In this document: positions 33,439 through 44,384 of the stretch, in pieces
Layout: each line of letters starts with the position of its first letter
How positions within the stretch are numbered: position 1 is the first letter of the stretch
Assembly (NCBI GenBank): GCA_030407085.1
Contig: CM059584.1
Span: 6,386,001-6,450,000 of the forward strand
Direction: 5' to 3'
Source of the DNA: Trichopria drosophilae
Taxonomy: Eukaryota > Arthropoda > Insecta > Hymenoptera > Diapriidae
Length of the DNA stretch: 64,000 nt
The notes under the pieces: model-generated
Seen by the model: the letters and a program-made list of their open reading frames with translations, nothing else
Told to the model about the DNA's origin: nothing
The model's database searches: none
Translations under genes and position numbers: made by a program

Positions 33439-33850
33439 TTCACCCTGAAAACAACAAAGCTGTTGATATGAGAATAATTGAAGATGTAGAAGTGGAGGTG
33501 GTGCCTAAAGTTGAAATCGCGTGCTCCTCAGCGTCAGCCTCTAGTAGTCGTTTTTTGTTTTTGTTGCGGATACACAGCACGAGCTCAGTTTTTTGCACTC
33601 TCATCAGCCAGAACATACGCGATAAAAGTTGGCGAAAGGGTGTCTGCTCGATACGACGCCGTCTGCTCGGCGTCTCTAATTGCTTAATCCGAGAAGCATC
33701 GTTCGCTTTTCGAAGTTCCGCAAACGCGGGCCGCCACGATTTTAGCGAAGCCTTATCTCTTTTGGATTTTGCGTGGTTTTACGAAGTGCTCTAAATCACC
33801 CGTGTAATTAAAAGTCCGCCGCCGTCGTTCACGCCCCTGTCTTCACCTCT
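33439..33850 (+). other. CpG-rich segment, possible exon
   Basis: An acceptor-like TTTTCGATTTTCATTCAG ends at 33438, and an open frame runs from there to a stop near 33793 (about 118 codons, first Met at 33468). The peptide is Ser/Arg-rich with no recognisable domain. No convincing donor was found inside. It could be a terminal exon, non-coding exon or regulatory DNA; composition sets it apart from its surroundings. Confidence 0.25.
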
Positions 33851-34360
33851 GCGAGAAGGGCGAAAGTGCACGTACACCTTAGGTGGCGCATTTCTAAAAA
33901 AAAGATGGAAATCAAAGAGAAAGGCATGCACTTTTCTATGCATTTTTTATTCCATGATGAGTAGTCCCAATCTTCTCCATGAACTTTTAGATGGGTGATA
34001 TTCGAATGCTCCAAAAACAGGATATCTAATCCTCCAAAGTTGGAGATGATCGAAAAAAATTGATCGACCCAAAAGACCGAAATTTAGATGCAAAATTCAG
34101 CGCTGTAACTTTTGTTCCCAACGCTATTAAACAAGATTTAAATAAGTCAGGATCGACAGTTTTGGATTTCCTATTTCGAAAATAAAATGATCATTTAAAA
34201 AAAAATGCACGTTTTTCGAGGTTTCTTCGCAAGAATCGCGTTTGTGATGTTGAGAAGGGCATTACTGATTGTTGCAAAATATACTAATTGTAATTATCAT
34301 TATTTGGGACTGTCTAATCTGATGATCGTACATTCATAACCTTTAATTAGTTATATAATA
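33851..34360. other. Mixed sequence, no feature seen
   Basis: The - strand frame 33829-34014 has no motif. Confidence 0.4.
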
Positions 34361-35073
34361 TCACATTGTGCAACTAGGGAGCAAAATAGGTGGTTGCCGA
34401 CGAGGGCCAGTTTTGTGGCGCCCGAATGAAGCGAGGTCGACAATTCGAATGAGTCTGAAAACACCTGTTCTCCCTTGTTGCACATATTATTTTCTCAAAC
34501 GAGAGCGTGCTATTTTGCTTCCTCGATATACGGAGCTAAATAGTATTTTAGGGGTGCGGATCGAAAAACCGACAAATCAAAAATCCGACAGGTCGAGAAA
34601 CCGACATTCATAAAGCCGACAATCGAAAAACCGACACTCAAAAAAACGACACTTCAAAAAATGATAGTCCGCATGTCGATGCGTCTATTTTTCTATGTGT
34701 CGGCTTTTTGGCTGTCGGCTTTTCGATTGTCGGTATTTTGACAGTCGGTTTTGTGACCTGTCGGCTTTTTGATTTGTCGGTTTTTTGACCCGCACCCCAC
34801 TCGGTTAGAATGGTCACTTTCAATGCATTAGGCAGAAAAATCGTATTCAACCCTTGGGAAGCAATACAGACAAACATTCCCCACGTGCTTGTCAGCCTCG
34901 GCTTCGGCTCGGATGGCAATTTTGCACGCGAGGTGGACTTAACTATTTTCCTCCCCGTGGTGGAAAATATACTAGTGCTCCTGGCTAAATTCATTTTGCT
35001 CCCTAGGGAGGGAATGCGCTACTTTGCTCCCTCAATATAGGGATCAAAACAGCATTTTGCGCTCCGAGTGTGC
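34361..35073. repeat. Older repeat interrupted by a foldback MITE
   Basis: Two related blocks, near 34510-34550 (TATTTTGCTTCCTCGATATA) and 35010-35060 (TACTTTGCTCCCTCAATATA), flank the family H element at 34552. GGGAGCAAAATAG near 34377 and ATTTTGCTCCCTAGGGAG near 34995 form a further inverted pair. The origin of this older repeat is unknown. Confidence 0.45.
34552..34797. mobile_element. Foldback MITE, family H, 246 bp
   Basis: This has the best-preserved arms of the family: GGGTGCGGATCGAAAAACCG on the left and, inward from the right, GGGTGCGGGTCAAAAAACCG, both followed by ACAAATC. Several CCGACA motifs on the left are mirrored by TGTCGG motifs on the right. No clear 8-bp direct repeat is visible here, perhaps through rearrangement of the flanks. 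Confidence 0.7.
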
Positions 35074-36235
35074 GAATAGTTATTTTCGTATCAAAGGTAT
35101 AAAATAACTGTAACGCCCGTGATACGAACATCATTTTTTGATTCAGTAGGTGTGAAAAATTGCTGTTTTTCCATGATTTTTAACAATGATGACTCAGCAA
35201 AATCCCTATTACGTTGGTCATTTTACTCCCCGAATTCTACTAACCGATTTATTTATTTTTTTTTATACTTTAATTAGTAAATCTATAACGTACGGTACTC
35301 ATTAAGTTAGTAGAATGAAATTATTTTCATCTAGTATTGTAATTAGTAATTTAATGTGTTAGTGGATTGTCCTATGTATTAATCACATTCAGTTATGAAA
35401 GAGAATTTGGATATTTAATTTAACGAAAATTTTTTGTTTATTAACAAAAAGCTAACAAACGTACTTAACAGTAATGAAATTATAATATATTTATGTTGTT
35501 CAAAAATTGAATGAATTTTCTATTAATTCTCCCAATCTTAGTCCGGTATCCCTTCTGTAATGTTACCTTATACATTTTTTCACCAAACCTGCAAACGTGA
35601 GATAGACTATTTATTATATATCGTTTTAAATAAAAAACAAAGAATTTGTGAAAATGAGTTAAAAATAATGCAAATTTAACATGAAATATGTAGTATATTT
35701 TTACACTGATAAAATAGTACAGTCGTGAGGTCATTAATTGAAAACTACTAGTGCATCTCTGCTAGAAATCTGTTCTGAAACGAGACTGTACAGATTTGCT
35801 GCCAAAACTAGACTAATATTATATGATTCTTTACTTTTAATTGTTCTTTCTCACTATTGTTATTTATTTATTAGTTTCGAATGGAGAAGTTTTTGCACGA
35901 GTTGAATACATATCTTTTCCTCGTTGTATCGAAGCGTCCTCTTATCGGATACAGTTCACATTTATGGGTAATAAAGATTCAAATTTAATCTTCATGGCAA
36001 TTTAAAAGAGTGTATCTTAATTGACAAAAATGAGTATGTATACAGCATAAACGACACCAATTCTTATCCCGTGTAGTTTCCAAAGTATTCCAAAAGATTT
36101 ATTTTTGACGAGTTCGATGTTAAAAGATGAGTACATCTTTAAAATCGATTGTTATTAACATTGCTTTGTCAAATAGTTGAATATTTAAATAATGATTGTT
36201 TAAAATGAAATTTCGTAAACATTTTTATTCATTTA
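35074..36235. other. AT-rich DNA with one short inverted repeat
   Basis: TTCGTATCA (35085-35093) pairs with TGATACGAA (35120-35128) around TAACGCCC, linking it to the ACGCC/GTATCA family. Otherwise unassigned. Confidence 0.45.
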
Positions 36236-36317
36236 TTTCTCCTGAGCGCTAGTTATTTTTTGTCCTTTAGACACCATGTAGTTTTGACAACTATAGAAAT
36301 CCTAGTGCGCAGGAGGG
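36236..36317. mobile_element. Second copy of the 80-bp element T3
   Basis: Left CTCCTGAGCGCTAG and, inward from the right, CCCTCCTGCGCACTAGG correspond to the ends of 2666-2745, and ACCATGTAGTTTTGACAA matches its interior AACAATGTAGTTTGGACGAA. The left TTAA is mutated and the right is TTAC. Confidence 0.6.
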
Positions 36318-39300
36318 TTACCGATTAAAAATAATAATGTACAAATATTATTTGCAATTATTTTCAGATTTGCAAAAATTAATGTTTTAACTCATTTTCT
36401 ATAATGTACCTTTCGTTTCATCTCCAATACACAAGTACAATATCAATTTTTATTCCCTCCGAAGTTTGACATAGTATTTTATCTAAATTTCTAAGTTATT
36501 TAAATTATATAGATTCATATCATATAAAAATATGATATTTTATTCAACGCATTTTAAATACGTATGAGCGGTTTTCAATGTTTTGTAACAATTAACTAAG
36601 TAGTTAATAAGTTACGAAACCCCAAATTTGAGGACAATAATATTCTATAAATTAAATGCTTTAGAGAATATATTATTATTTTTAAATATTAAAATTAAAA
36701 TAATCAACCCATTTCATTTTATATTTTAGAATATACTCTAAAATGCGTTGTGATTTAAAGCAACTTTCAAGGAGAACATTTTTTGTAAAAATGTGATAAA
36801 TAAATAATATAATATAAATATAAAAATAATCTTATTTGTTATGAAGATAATTTATTATTCTTCTGACATTAATTGTCACTCAGCAAGTCAACATTTCTTT
36901 CGTTCAAGTAAATAGTTTTTTAAGATCAAACAAAATTTCTTAAAATCAAACAAATTATTGCCTTGCTATGGAATAAACAAATATTGATTCATTTAAACAA
37001 ATATTTAGTTAATCCTACTTTTTAAAGGTGACGGAGTCTTTCCGAAGGTCTACCAAATTACTATAATATAAATGCCTTAATTTTTATTACAAAAATTTAC
37101 CTACATCTGTCAGTACTTTTGTGGTACCCTACATAAATAGATACAATATTGTCATTTGTAACATTTTACTTTGAATGCAGATGAATTTCTACTCTAAAAT
37201 GTTCCAAAAAACATCTAAACATAAATACGTTTGATGACAGAAACATCTAGAAGTGTACAACGTAGAAATTAATCGTGATAAGTAAGTAGATATTTATAGT
37301 TCATTAATGCAGTAATGTTAATTTGTTGAACTTCGTCAAATTAGCATTTAACCTGAGAAAGAGTAAGCTTAAATTCGAAATGGTACCAAGTGTAAAATGC
37401 GGAGGTGTGGCTAAAGTTTTGCAATATGTAATTACGCCCACCTTTTGTTAAAATCCCATTGATCTCACAATGAAACATGCCGGACTGGATCACTGATAAT
37501 TCGACTTTCACTGGTCGTCAATTCTCAAATTATCAGCTGGATACTTCAACACTGTCTCATAATCATTATTTTATAGGACCGTTTACACAATTGTAGTATA
37601 ACGATTTTGTATTCGTACACTTTATTGCATGCGTGAAGTTCTTTGAAATCAAACGGCATTAGGTATTATTCATGGCTATTCTTAGGTTAGGACGACTTCG
37701 ATTACTTACAATGTAAAACGTTTCGACCATTTTATTTTTATTAAAAATTGCATCATTTCACGACTGCACGTTAATAGACAATGGATTGTTTAAATTTGTC
37801 TTAATTTTTTTTAAATATTAAATGTGAAAGAAGTATTCAACATTTAAATTGTTTGAATTCGATTTTTTTACCACTTAATATTGAAATTTATTGAAAAGAC
37901 TTGAAAATATGGATTTATTTGTATTCTTTTTATTCTTCAAATTAAATGTGAGCTACAATTAAATATTTACAGAAGAATTCAGAATTTCAATTTAAACATG
38001 TACATTCAATTAATGTCAATCAAAGAATTATAACGTAGTCTCAAATGAAAATGATTTTTGAGTTTTATTGAGAAGTATTGTACAATAATATACAATAATT
38101 GCAAAAAATCAATCACGAAATATTACGTCTCAGTTTAACCCTTCAACGTCCGAATGGGCATAATTTGAGTATGGATTTTAGTATCGTTCCATTTAGACAA
38201 TAAAAATTAAACAAAAATGACGTTAAACACCTTTTTTCTGCAAATTATTGAAAAAAAGACGAATATTATAATATTTAATACAATTTTTACTATGATACCG
38301 GTTTCTGATTATTTTCTAACGTATCAGAAACGTGCTTCCGATAGTTTTACTTCGAAAGTATGCTATTACATATTTTTAGTTTTGTCGATTTGGATTTTTA
38401 AATGGCGTCTGAACGCCAACAATTTTTCGAAAAAGAGGAATTTCCTACATTTGTTCGATTTTATACAGTTTAAACATATGGTAAGTTACTAAGTATCATA
38501 TAAGGGTAGTTTATTCAATTTACAAGTTGGGGGCTTGTTCACTATATGTATAAATGAGTGAAATGTCGTTTCTATGAATTTTATTTAGTTTCGGGCATTA
38601 CTGAATTCTAATTGGTCAATTTTTCAAATTCAAAATGGCGGACACAATATTACGACTGAAATGTATAAAATTTTGTATATTTGGAAATCCAAATCGATAA
38701 AAATCAAAATATGTAATAGCATATTTTTGGAATTCCTAGTAATTCAAGAGTGCTTAAAAAGGCAGAGACCTGAAATGATATTGAATAATTAAAGTTTAAA
38801 AAAATTGAGAATAGAAATTGCAGGAAGTCAAGAAACTCAATTCAGAACCTGAAGTCTGAAATGCGTATAATTTCAATACTTTTTCGTTTGCAAGGGTACA
38901 CCATTATTAATTTTCTGTATTTAAAATGAATACTTATTACATAAGTATTTAAATCTTATTTTATTGTAATGGATTTTTATGAAAATTAGTTTCTGAGATT
39001 ATAATTGGACCGAATTCCTTTGAAGATAGAAGGGTTTATTTGCTCCTGTTTTTTTCTAGATCCTGGAGATAAGGAATATGGATTGTGTTCCTAAAAACGT
39101 CTTATTTACATCGATAATAAGTAGTCCGTTACTTCAATGAATCGGTGTATTCTCCTTTCCGTATAGACATTTGCGAAAAGAGGTCTCCTTAAAGCAATAA
39201 GAATGTGTGGAAAAGAAACTTGACTTCAAATTCGACTTCAGCACATCATAGTTCATAAAGGTCACTGACCGAATTACGGGTTTGTTTTTGGTTGGGTATA

Positions 39301-39517
39301 TTTAGTGAAAAGTGTCGATATTTTATGAAACTTTGTTTTACCGTTATGTAAATGTTAAGTGTCCAATGTTAAATTTTTCACGAAACTGTTCTGAAAATAT
39401 TCTGTTTGTGCTTAAAAAATGTATCTAGAACTAAATTCAGCATGTGTAATTTGCACCGCGCAATGGTATTGCGTTTTACCATGTAAATGATATTATCATC
39501 AGATGATTTTTTCATAA
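36318..39517. other. AT-rich DNA with a one-ended T1-like sequence
   Basis: TTAACCCTTCAACGTCCGAA at 38135-38154 looks like a T1 left end, and AATTCAAAATGGCGGACACA near 38627-38646 like its core, but no right end was found. The frame 38217-38492 lies inside this repeat. The rest is unassigned. Confidence 0.4.
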
Positions 39518-39519
39518 TA

Positions 39520-39717
39520 CAGTAGAGTCCCGGTATAATTGCTTCTCGCTCTCTTTTCCCCTTGTAGGCTGGGGCCTCAGGAAGGGCCTGCTGTAACGTC
39601 ACGAGCATAACACGACTGACGAGAGTGGGAGACGCAGCGTTCCCCTTCTTCGATAATATAACGAGACGGGAGGGGAAGGCGAGGAACCGAGTAAGTAAAT
39701 ATACCGAGACTCTACGG
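39520..39717. mobile_element. Pogo-like TA-flanked MITE, 198 bp
   Basis: Ends CAGTAGAGTCCCGGTATA and, inward from the right, CCGTAGAGTCTCGGTATA are flanked by TA at 39518-39519 and 39718-39719. CAGTAGAGTC-type termini with TA duplications are characteristic of the pogo/Tigger group. The interior is GC-richer and has no open frame. Confidence 0.7.
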
Positions 39718-40115
39718 TAGTCACATTTATCGATCTCTGGATATAGGATTTTTCAAAGGGGAGGTAAATTAGTCCTCATTAGAATTAAAATTTATTAAAA
39801 ATAAAGTTATCTGGTTCTAAGAAATATAGTGAATAATAGCACAACAAGAAACAAACACAGTTTCACCTTAATAGAAAACATAAAAACTTTACTAATACAT
39901 ATTTCGAATACAATCTGCAGTCATATCGAGGAATTTCGTATTAACTATTTGCACGCGAACGAGAATTGAGTTTCAAAAGAAAGCGAATTTTACAATGTTT
40001 CAAAAATAGAGACAATTAACAATCGCAAAGTTCAGTTTTCAATTGTAATTTTATTCTATTTAGGAGTTTTGTGTAGGTGGCATGTAAATTTTTGGTTTCT
40101 TCTTTCTTGTTAAGG

Positions 40116-40673
40116 TTAAAGGGGGGGGGGGGTCTAAAGTGTTCTGCAAATAAGGTAGGAATTTTCACCAAAAACGAATCGATTTTATAAAATTCGGATT
40201 CTGTAAGGGCAATTATAATTATTACAGTATTCCCCTTCAGTTGGCTTCCCTCCTCCATTGCGTCCTAACCTAACCTTCGCGGCTGAGCGAATCTCGAACC
40301 GTTGTCGACCGTTGACCACTAAGAGTGGGGGTAAAGGGGAAGTCGAGAATACGGGAGGCCGCCGCCATTTTGAAAAATCTGCAGTATGCAATAAGGGAGA
40401 CCCTACTGTATTTCGGGCGATATCCTAAAATATACCAAAGACATTAATTGAAAAGTGACCGAGAATTCTCGGAAATAAATAAAAATCACTTATTTCCAAA
40501 AATGTTTGGTCTGTTATCGATTAATTACTTTGATATTTTTTAGGATACCTTCTACAGTAATTAGAATTGCCCTTACAGAGTCCGAATTTTATAAAATCGA
40601 TCCAGTAATTTTTATTTTCGTTTTTTTGTGAAACTTTCTACCTTATCGACTAAGCACCTTAGAACCCCCTTAA
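40116..40673. mobile_element. T2 element with a nested pogo-like MITE
   Basis: TTAA at 40116-40119 and at 40670-40673 bound inverted arms: TCTAAAGTGTTCTGC with the mirrored GCACCTTAGAA, and AAATTCGGATTCTGTAAGGG with CCCTTACAGAGTCCGAATTT. The left arm has a run of 12 G residues (40121-40132). The TA-flanked insertion at 40225-40408 splits the left inner arm. Confidence 0.7.
40225..40408. mobile_element. Pogo-like TA-flanked MITE nested in T2
   Basis: CAGTATTCCCCTTCAG on the left and CAGTAGGGTCTCCCTTATTG inward from the right are flanked by TA at 40223-40224 and 40409-40410. Removing it joins TAATTATTA to TTTCGGGCGATATCC, which corresponds to the uninterrupted T2 arrangement (ATTACTATAGACGGTTTC). 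Confidence 0.6.
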
Positions 40674-42499
40674 TCGCATATTTTTGAAAATGTATGTTCA
40701 TCAGTTCAGATAGAATCCTTTATTCCCCATGTCGGTTCGTTGTCCGAGATATTAGCCATTAGTTTTATTCCACTCAAAACTATCCCTAAAGTAAAATATA
40801 ATACGATGTTGATTAATAACAGATTCCACTTGAGAAGAATATTAGTTTTAATTCAATCTCTTTTTATTTGTTTTTTTTTTATATATAAACGCAGAGATTA
40901 AACCTGCAGTTAAACTGAACGGCTTTAAGAACTCTTTTTTAAAAATAGGTAAAGGTATAATTTTAGATGGCTAATAACGTTGAACAAAATTCAATATAGA
41001 TAATAAATTTAAAATAATATGTTTTTAGGCAATCGATATCTCACGTTGAATATTAAACTCTCATTGGTCACTTAATATTTCTGTTTTGTGGTTTAATATC
41101 GGTTTCCAATACGTTACATTCAGCAATTTCGTTCCTCATTTTCACTGTGTGTACTTCATATTGAATCGTAATGATTCGGGAGTACATATTGCTACTTTTG
41201 AACGCCGGCATCTAAAATTCTATTTTTGGATTCAGATACTTAACATTTCCAATATTCGATATACAACATTGTATGGTTCTATACAATTAAAAGAGAATGT
41301 CTTTTTAAATCGAAAGTAAGGTATACTTAAATTTTAGTAATATATTTGTAAATGCACGCTAAAAAGAAGGTTAGGTAACTACTTAAACGCTTTCCTGGTA
41401 GCCAACAAAAGTTGGCTTCAAAAGCGTATAACTTGTAGCCGTCATATTGATTTTTGAAAATTTGACATTAGATTCGTATTCAGTGACTTAAAAACCTATA
41501 GTATACCAAATTTCATATAAATTCATTGAAAACTGTGGAAGGAATTATATATATGATGCATCACCAGTCGTGGCACTTTTTCTTTCCAACAGATGACGCT
41601 TGAAAATATTTTCAACCGTATTGAAAATTTTTAATTAAGGCAACTACCACCAGTTGCTTTAGCAGGATTTAATCCGCCAAATTTAAATTAGTTAATTAAA
41701 TTCACAAATCATTGAAAATTTTAATGTCTTTTACTTTGCTATTAACAATCATAACAGAAACAGTTGTTAATATTACAACTATTCTAAACAAAAGTTGAAA
41801 TTAAGAAGAAGCCAAATGATTAAAAAATATGCACTTAAGTCGAGTCTGTACCCAATATACTGGATGCACAATTTCTTTATCAACAAACTGCTTTGGTAAA
41901 AACTAGTTTCCTTATCACTCAATACTTTTTTTCAATTAATTTTTGTCGACTTTTGATCACGGAGTTGCGCTCCTGGTTCACCGTGCAGCGATATAATAGG
42001 TTAATTGATTTTAAGAACAATTTTGTTCTTAGGAGATCTTATCGAAACAATATATTGTATTTGATTGCGCTAGGGCACAAAACACAATTTTGCGCTTCGT
42101 TTTCGGAACGCAAATTTAAAGCGAAGGGAATTAACACATTTATCATGTTTTGCGAAACCTTTTTGTGTCTGGAAAGTGCTTCCAATGAACCCAACTGTAT
42201 GCCATCCGTAGGGTGATGGTTTCGCCGACGGTAGCGTAATTGCCCATGGTACACAAAAGGTTATTTTGCACCCTGCATACCAAATATTACATTATGTATT
42301 AAGGGTGGAATTCTCGACCTTTCTACGATTATGACGAATGTTGATGGAACGAAGCGAGTTGTTGCAGACTTTGTAGATAGATATTTCCATGTACTTTTTC
42401 TCTGTTTGTCGAAGCCTTTTTTGGACATCAAGTCTTCAATTTAATTTTGGATCGTTTGGGTTGTACCAAATCCCAGTCTATCGAAGAAAACAATTCTCC
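40674..42499. other. AT-rich DNA with T1 core fragment and a small hairpin
   Basis: A 7-bp stem with AAAA loop (AGCCAAC/GTTGGCT, 41400-41417) precedes a T1-core-like fragment (GTATACCAAATTTCATA near 41502). The frame 41893-42216 has no recognisable domain. Confidence 0.4.
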
Positions 42500-43100
42500 A
42501 TATTCCCTACAGATTTTAATTTATTCCAGGAAGAGACGAGGCAAGCCTTTGCTCGCGGGATGGTACGCTCATCCAGACCAGTCCGCGAGCAAAAGAATTT
42601 GCGTATCTGACTTATCCCCTAGACCGAGGATATTATAATCTCCGTGACGACGTGATACGCAATTAATCCATTGCGCGTCAGTCTTTATGGTGAATAATGC
42701 ATATCGCATGGGTCTGTTGGCTGTAGTGGATCCGGCGAAGCACAGTAATATTATGTGCCGTGCAAGTGCTTAATGACGTCACTATCGGTGAATGTAAATA
42801 CGACCAGAAAACGAGCGAGAAACATGCATTTACGACGACAACGCTAATACGAGGATAGTTTATCCCTTACCAAGCGGCGGAAAGCATTACGATTTTTTCC
42901 GAGTCATGCGCGAAAAAAAATCTCGGAAAATAACAAGACAGTCTGAATGGATTATAATTCAAGGGGTTATGAATGGTCGCGTTAATATTTCATTCACAAA
43001 ATCTCGATATTTGATTTTCAGCGCCGACAGAACGGTAACTATCGACGTTACGCGCTCCATGATTTAAGACCTCGGTGAAGGGAGGTCTTAAAATGAGGCT
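42500..43100. promoter_or_regulatory. CpG-rich single-copy segment with a long hairpin and a CRE-like site
   Basis: It contains a perfect 11-bp inverted repeat, TTTGCTCGCGG (42548-42558) with CCGCGAGCAAA (42583-42593). An inner GGATG/CATCC pair allows a longer interrupted hairpin. TGACGTCA, the CREB/ATF consensus, lies at 42774-42781. No repeat family enters the segment. Regulatory function is inferred. Confidence 0.35.
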
Positions 43101-43380
43101 GAAAAAGTGATATTCGTGCTGTAAAAGATGCTTTGCGCATTCCACATTATTTCATCGCTTACAGAAGTAGGATTTTAATGACCTTTTATTACACCATCGA
43201 TGAAACACGTAACACTTACGCTGTACCGCAGCTCCTTTAAATACCGAATATTGAATATCGTGATGAATAGGTTGTGGGTTGACGAGGTCCACAATTTCTA
43301 TTAAGGAATCAAAAGAACCGTTCTTTGTCGTAATAGTGTTTTTTTTTTCATTTCTTAAACAATGCATTAAAATAATTATC
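43101..43380. other. Unassigned sequence
   Basis: The - strand frame 43152-43367 shows no motif. Confidence 0.35.
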
Positions 43381-43382
43381 TA

Positions 43383-44382
43383 CCCCTGGTGGAAAAATTG
43401 ACCATTTTTTGCCTGGTTTATGGCAATTATTACCAAAAGCTAATGGCCAGGTTATGGCCAACATTTTCGCTGAATTCTGGACGATTTTCTTGTGGCAATG
43501 TAACGCTGATGTACCCATGAACTAGCCATTATTGATGCCCAAAAACTTTTGAATATAATGCCAGATAGTTGGCTATTTTATAGTAATCGCAAACTGTATT
43601 TAAACTTAGGTATATAGCACCGGGTAGTAAATGACCAATAATTCATCAATCGTAATTGCAGATTTTGCGGATGTACATATAGGTTTGTCATCTCCTATTT
43701 AGAAATGGCGAGAATATCTGTACATGTATATATGTCAAAAAAAGTTAATAATTAACATATGTCCATTCTAAGTATTTATATCGCACAATTGTGTGGTTAA
43801 AATTATATTTAATTGAGAGAGTATACCGGCTGTTTGCGAGTGAATGTAAATAGGAAAATCCACGTTAACCTACAAATGTTGATGTGATTGCAAAATGCCC
43901 AAATTTATTTAACAGATAGCTTACATTGCATGTAGGAGTTTGTTTTGTCCTTAACCTGTATTTTCTTTTCCTGGACAAATAAATTTGTACAAACAACAAC
44001 ATTCGCAAATTCAATAGAACATTTGATATACAAATTAATATACAAAAACACCATTTCTAGGGAAACATAGTCTGATGACCTCCGCACCAAGTTGTATCCA
44101 CATTTCTACAATTGCAATCGATGTTTCTGAAAATATGATTCCCCTTTATGTAATAGCGAATTCGGGATCTGCACCGTTTCTGCACTTTTGCATCGATTTT
44201 TTGCACTAAAATGTAGCGAATATGTATGGCGATATCTAATGTGACGTCACGGACGTCGAGAAGTTTAGTTACTTAGGTAAATGCCCAGTTTTTTTGCTGG
44301 AATTTAGGAACAAATATGGGGCAGCAAAACTATCTATATTTTGGGTAATGGCCAGTTAATCTGCTCATATTTTTCACCACGG
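43383..44382. mobile_element. TA-flanked non-autonomous element, 1.0 kb
   Basis: Ends CCCCTGGTGGAAAAATTGAC and, inward from the right, CCGTGGTGAAAAATATGAGC are flanked by TA at 43381-43382 and 44383-44384. Internal TGGCCA-containing motifs (GCTAATGGCCAGG, GTAATGGCCAGTT) recur near both ends. No transposase frame is detectable. TA target sites suggest the Tc1/mariner group, by inference. Confidence 0.6.
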
Positions 44383-44384
44383 TA

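Noticed and set aside
41893..42216. 107-codon open frame
   Set aside because: No recognisable motif, and the overlapping opposite-strand frame is equally open; it lies in sequence containing small repeats related to 55161.
44242..44249. Second TGACGTCA site
   Set aside because: It lies inside the 1-kb TA-flanked transposon, so it is probably incidental.
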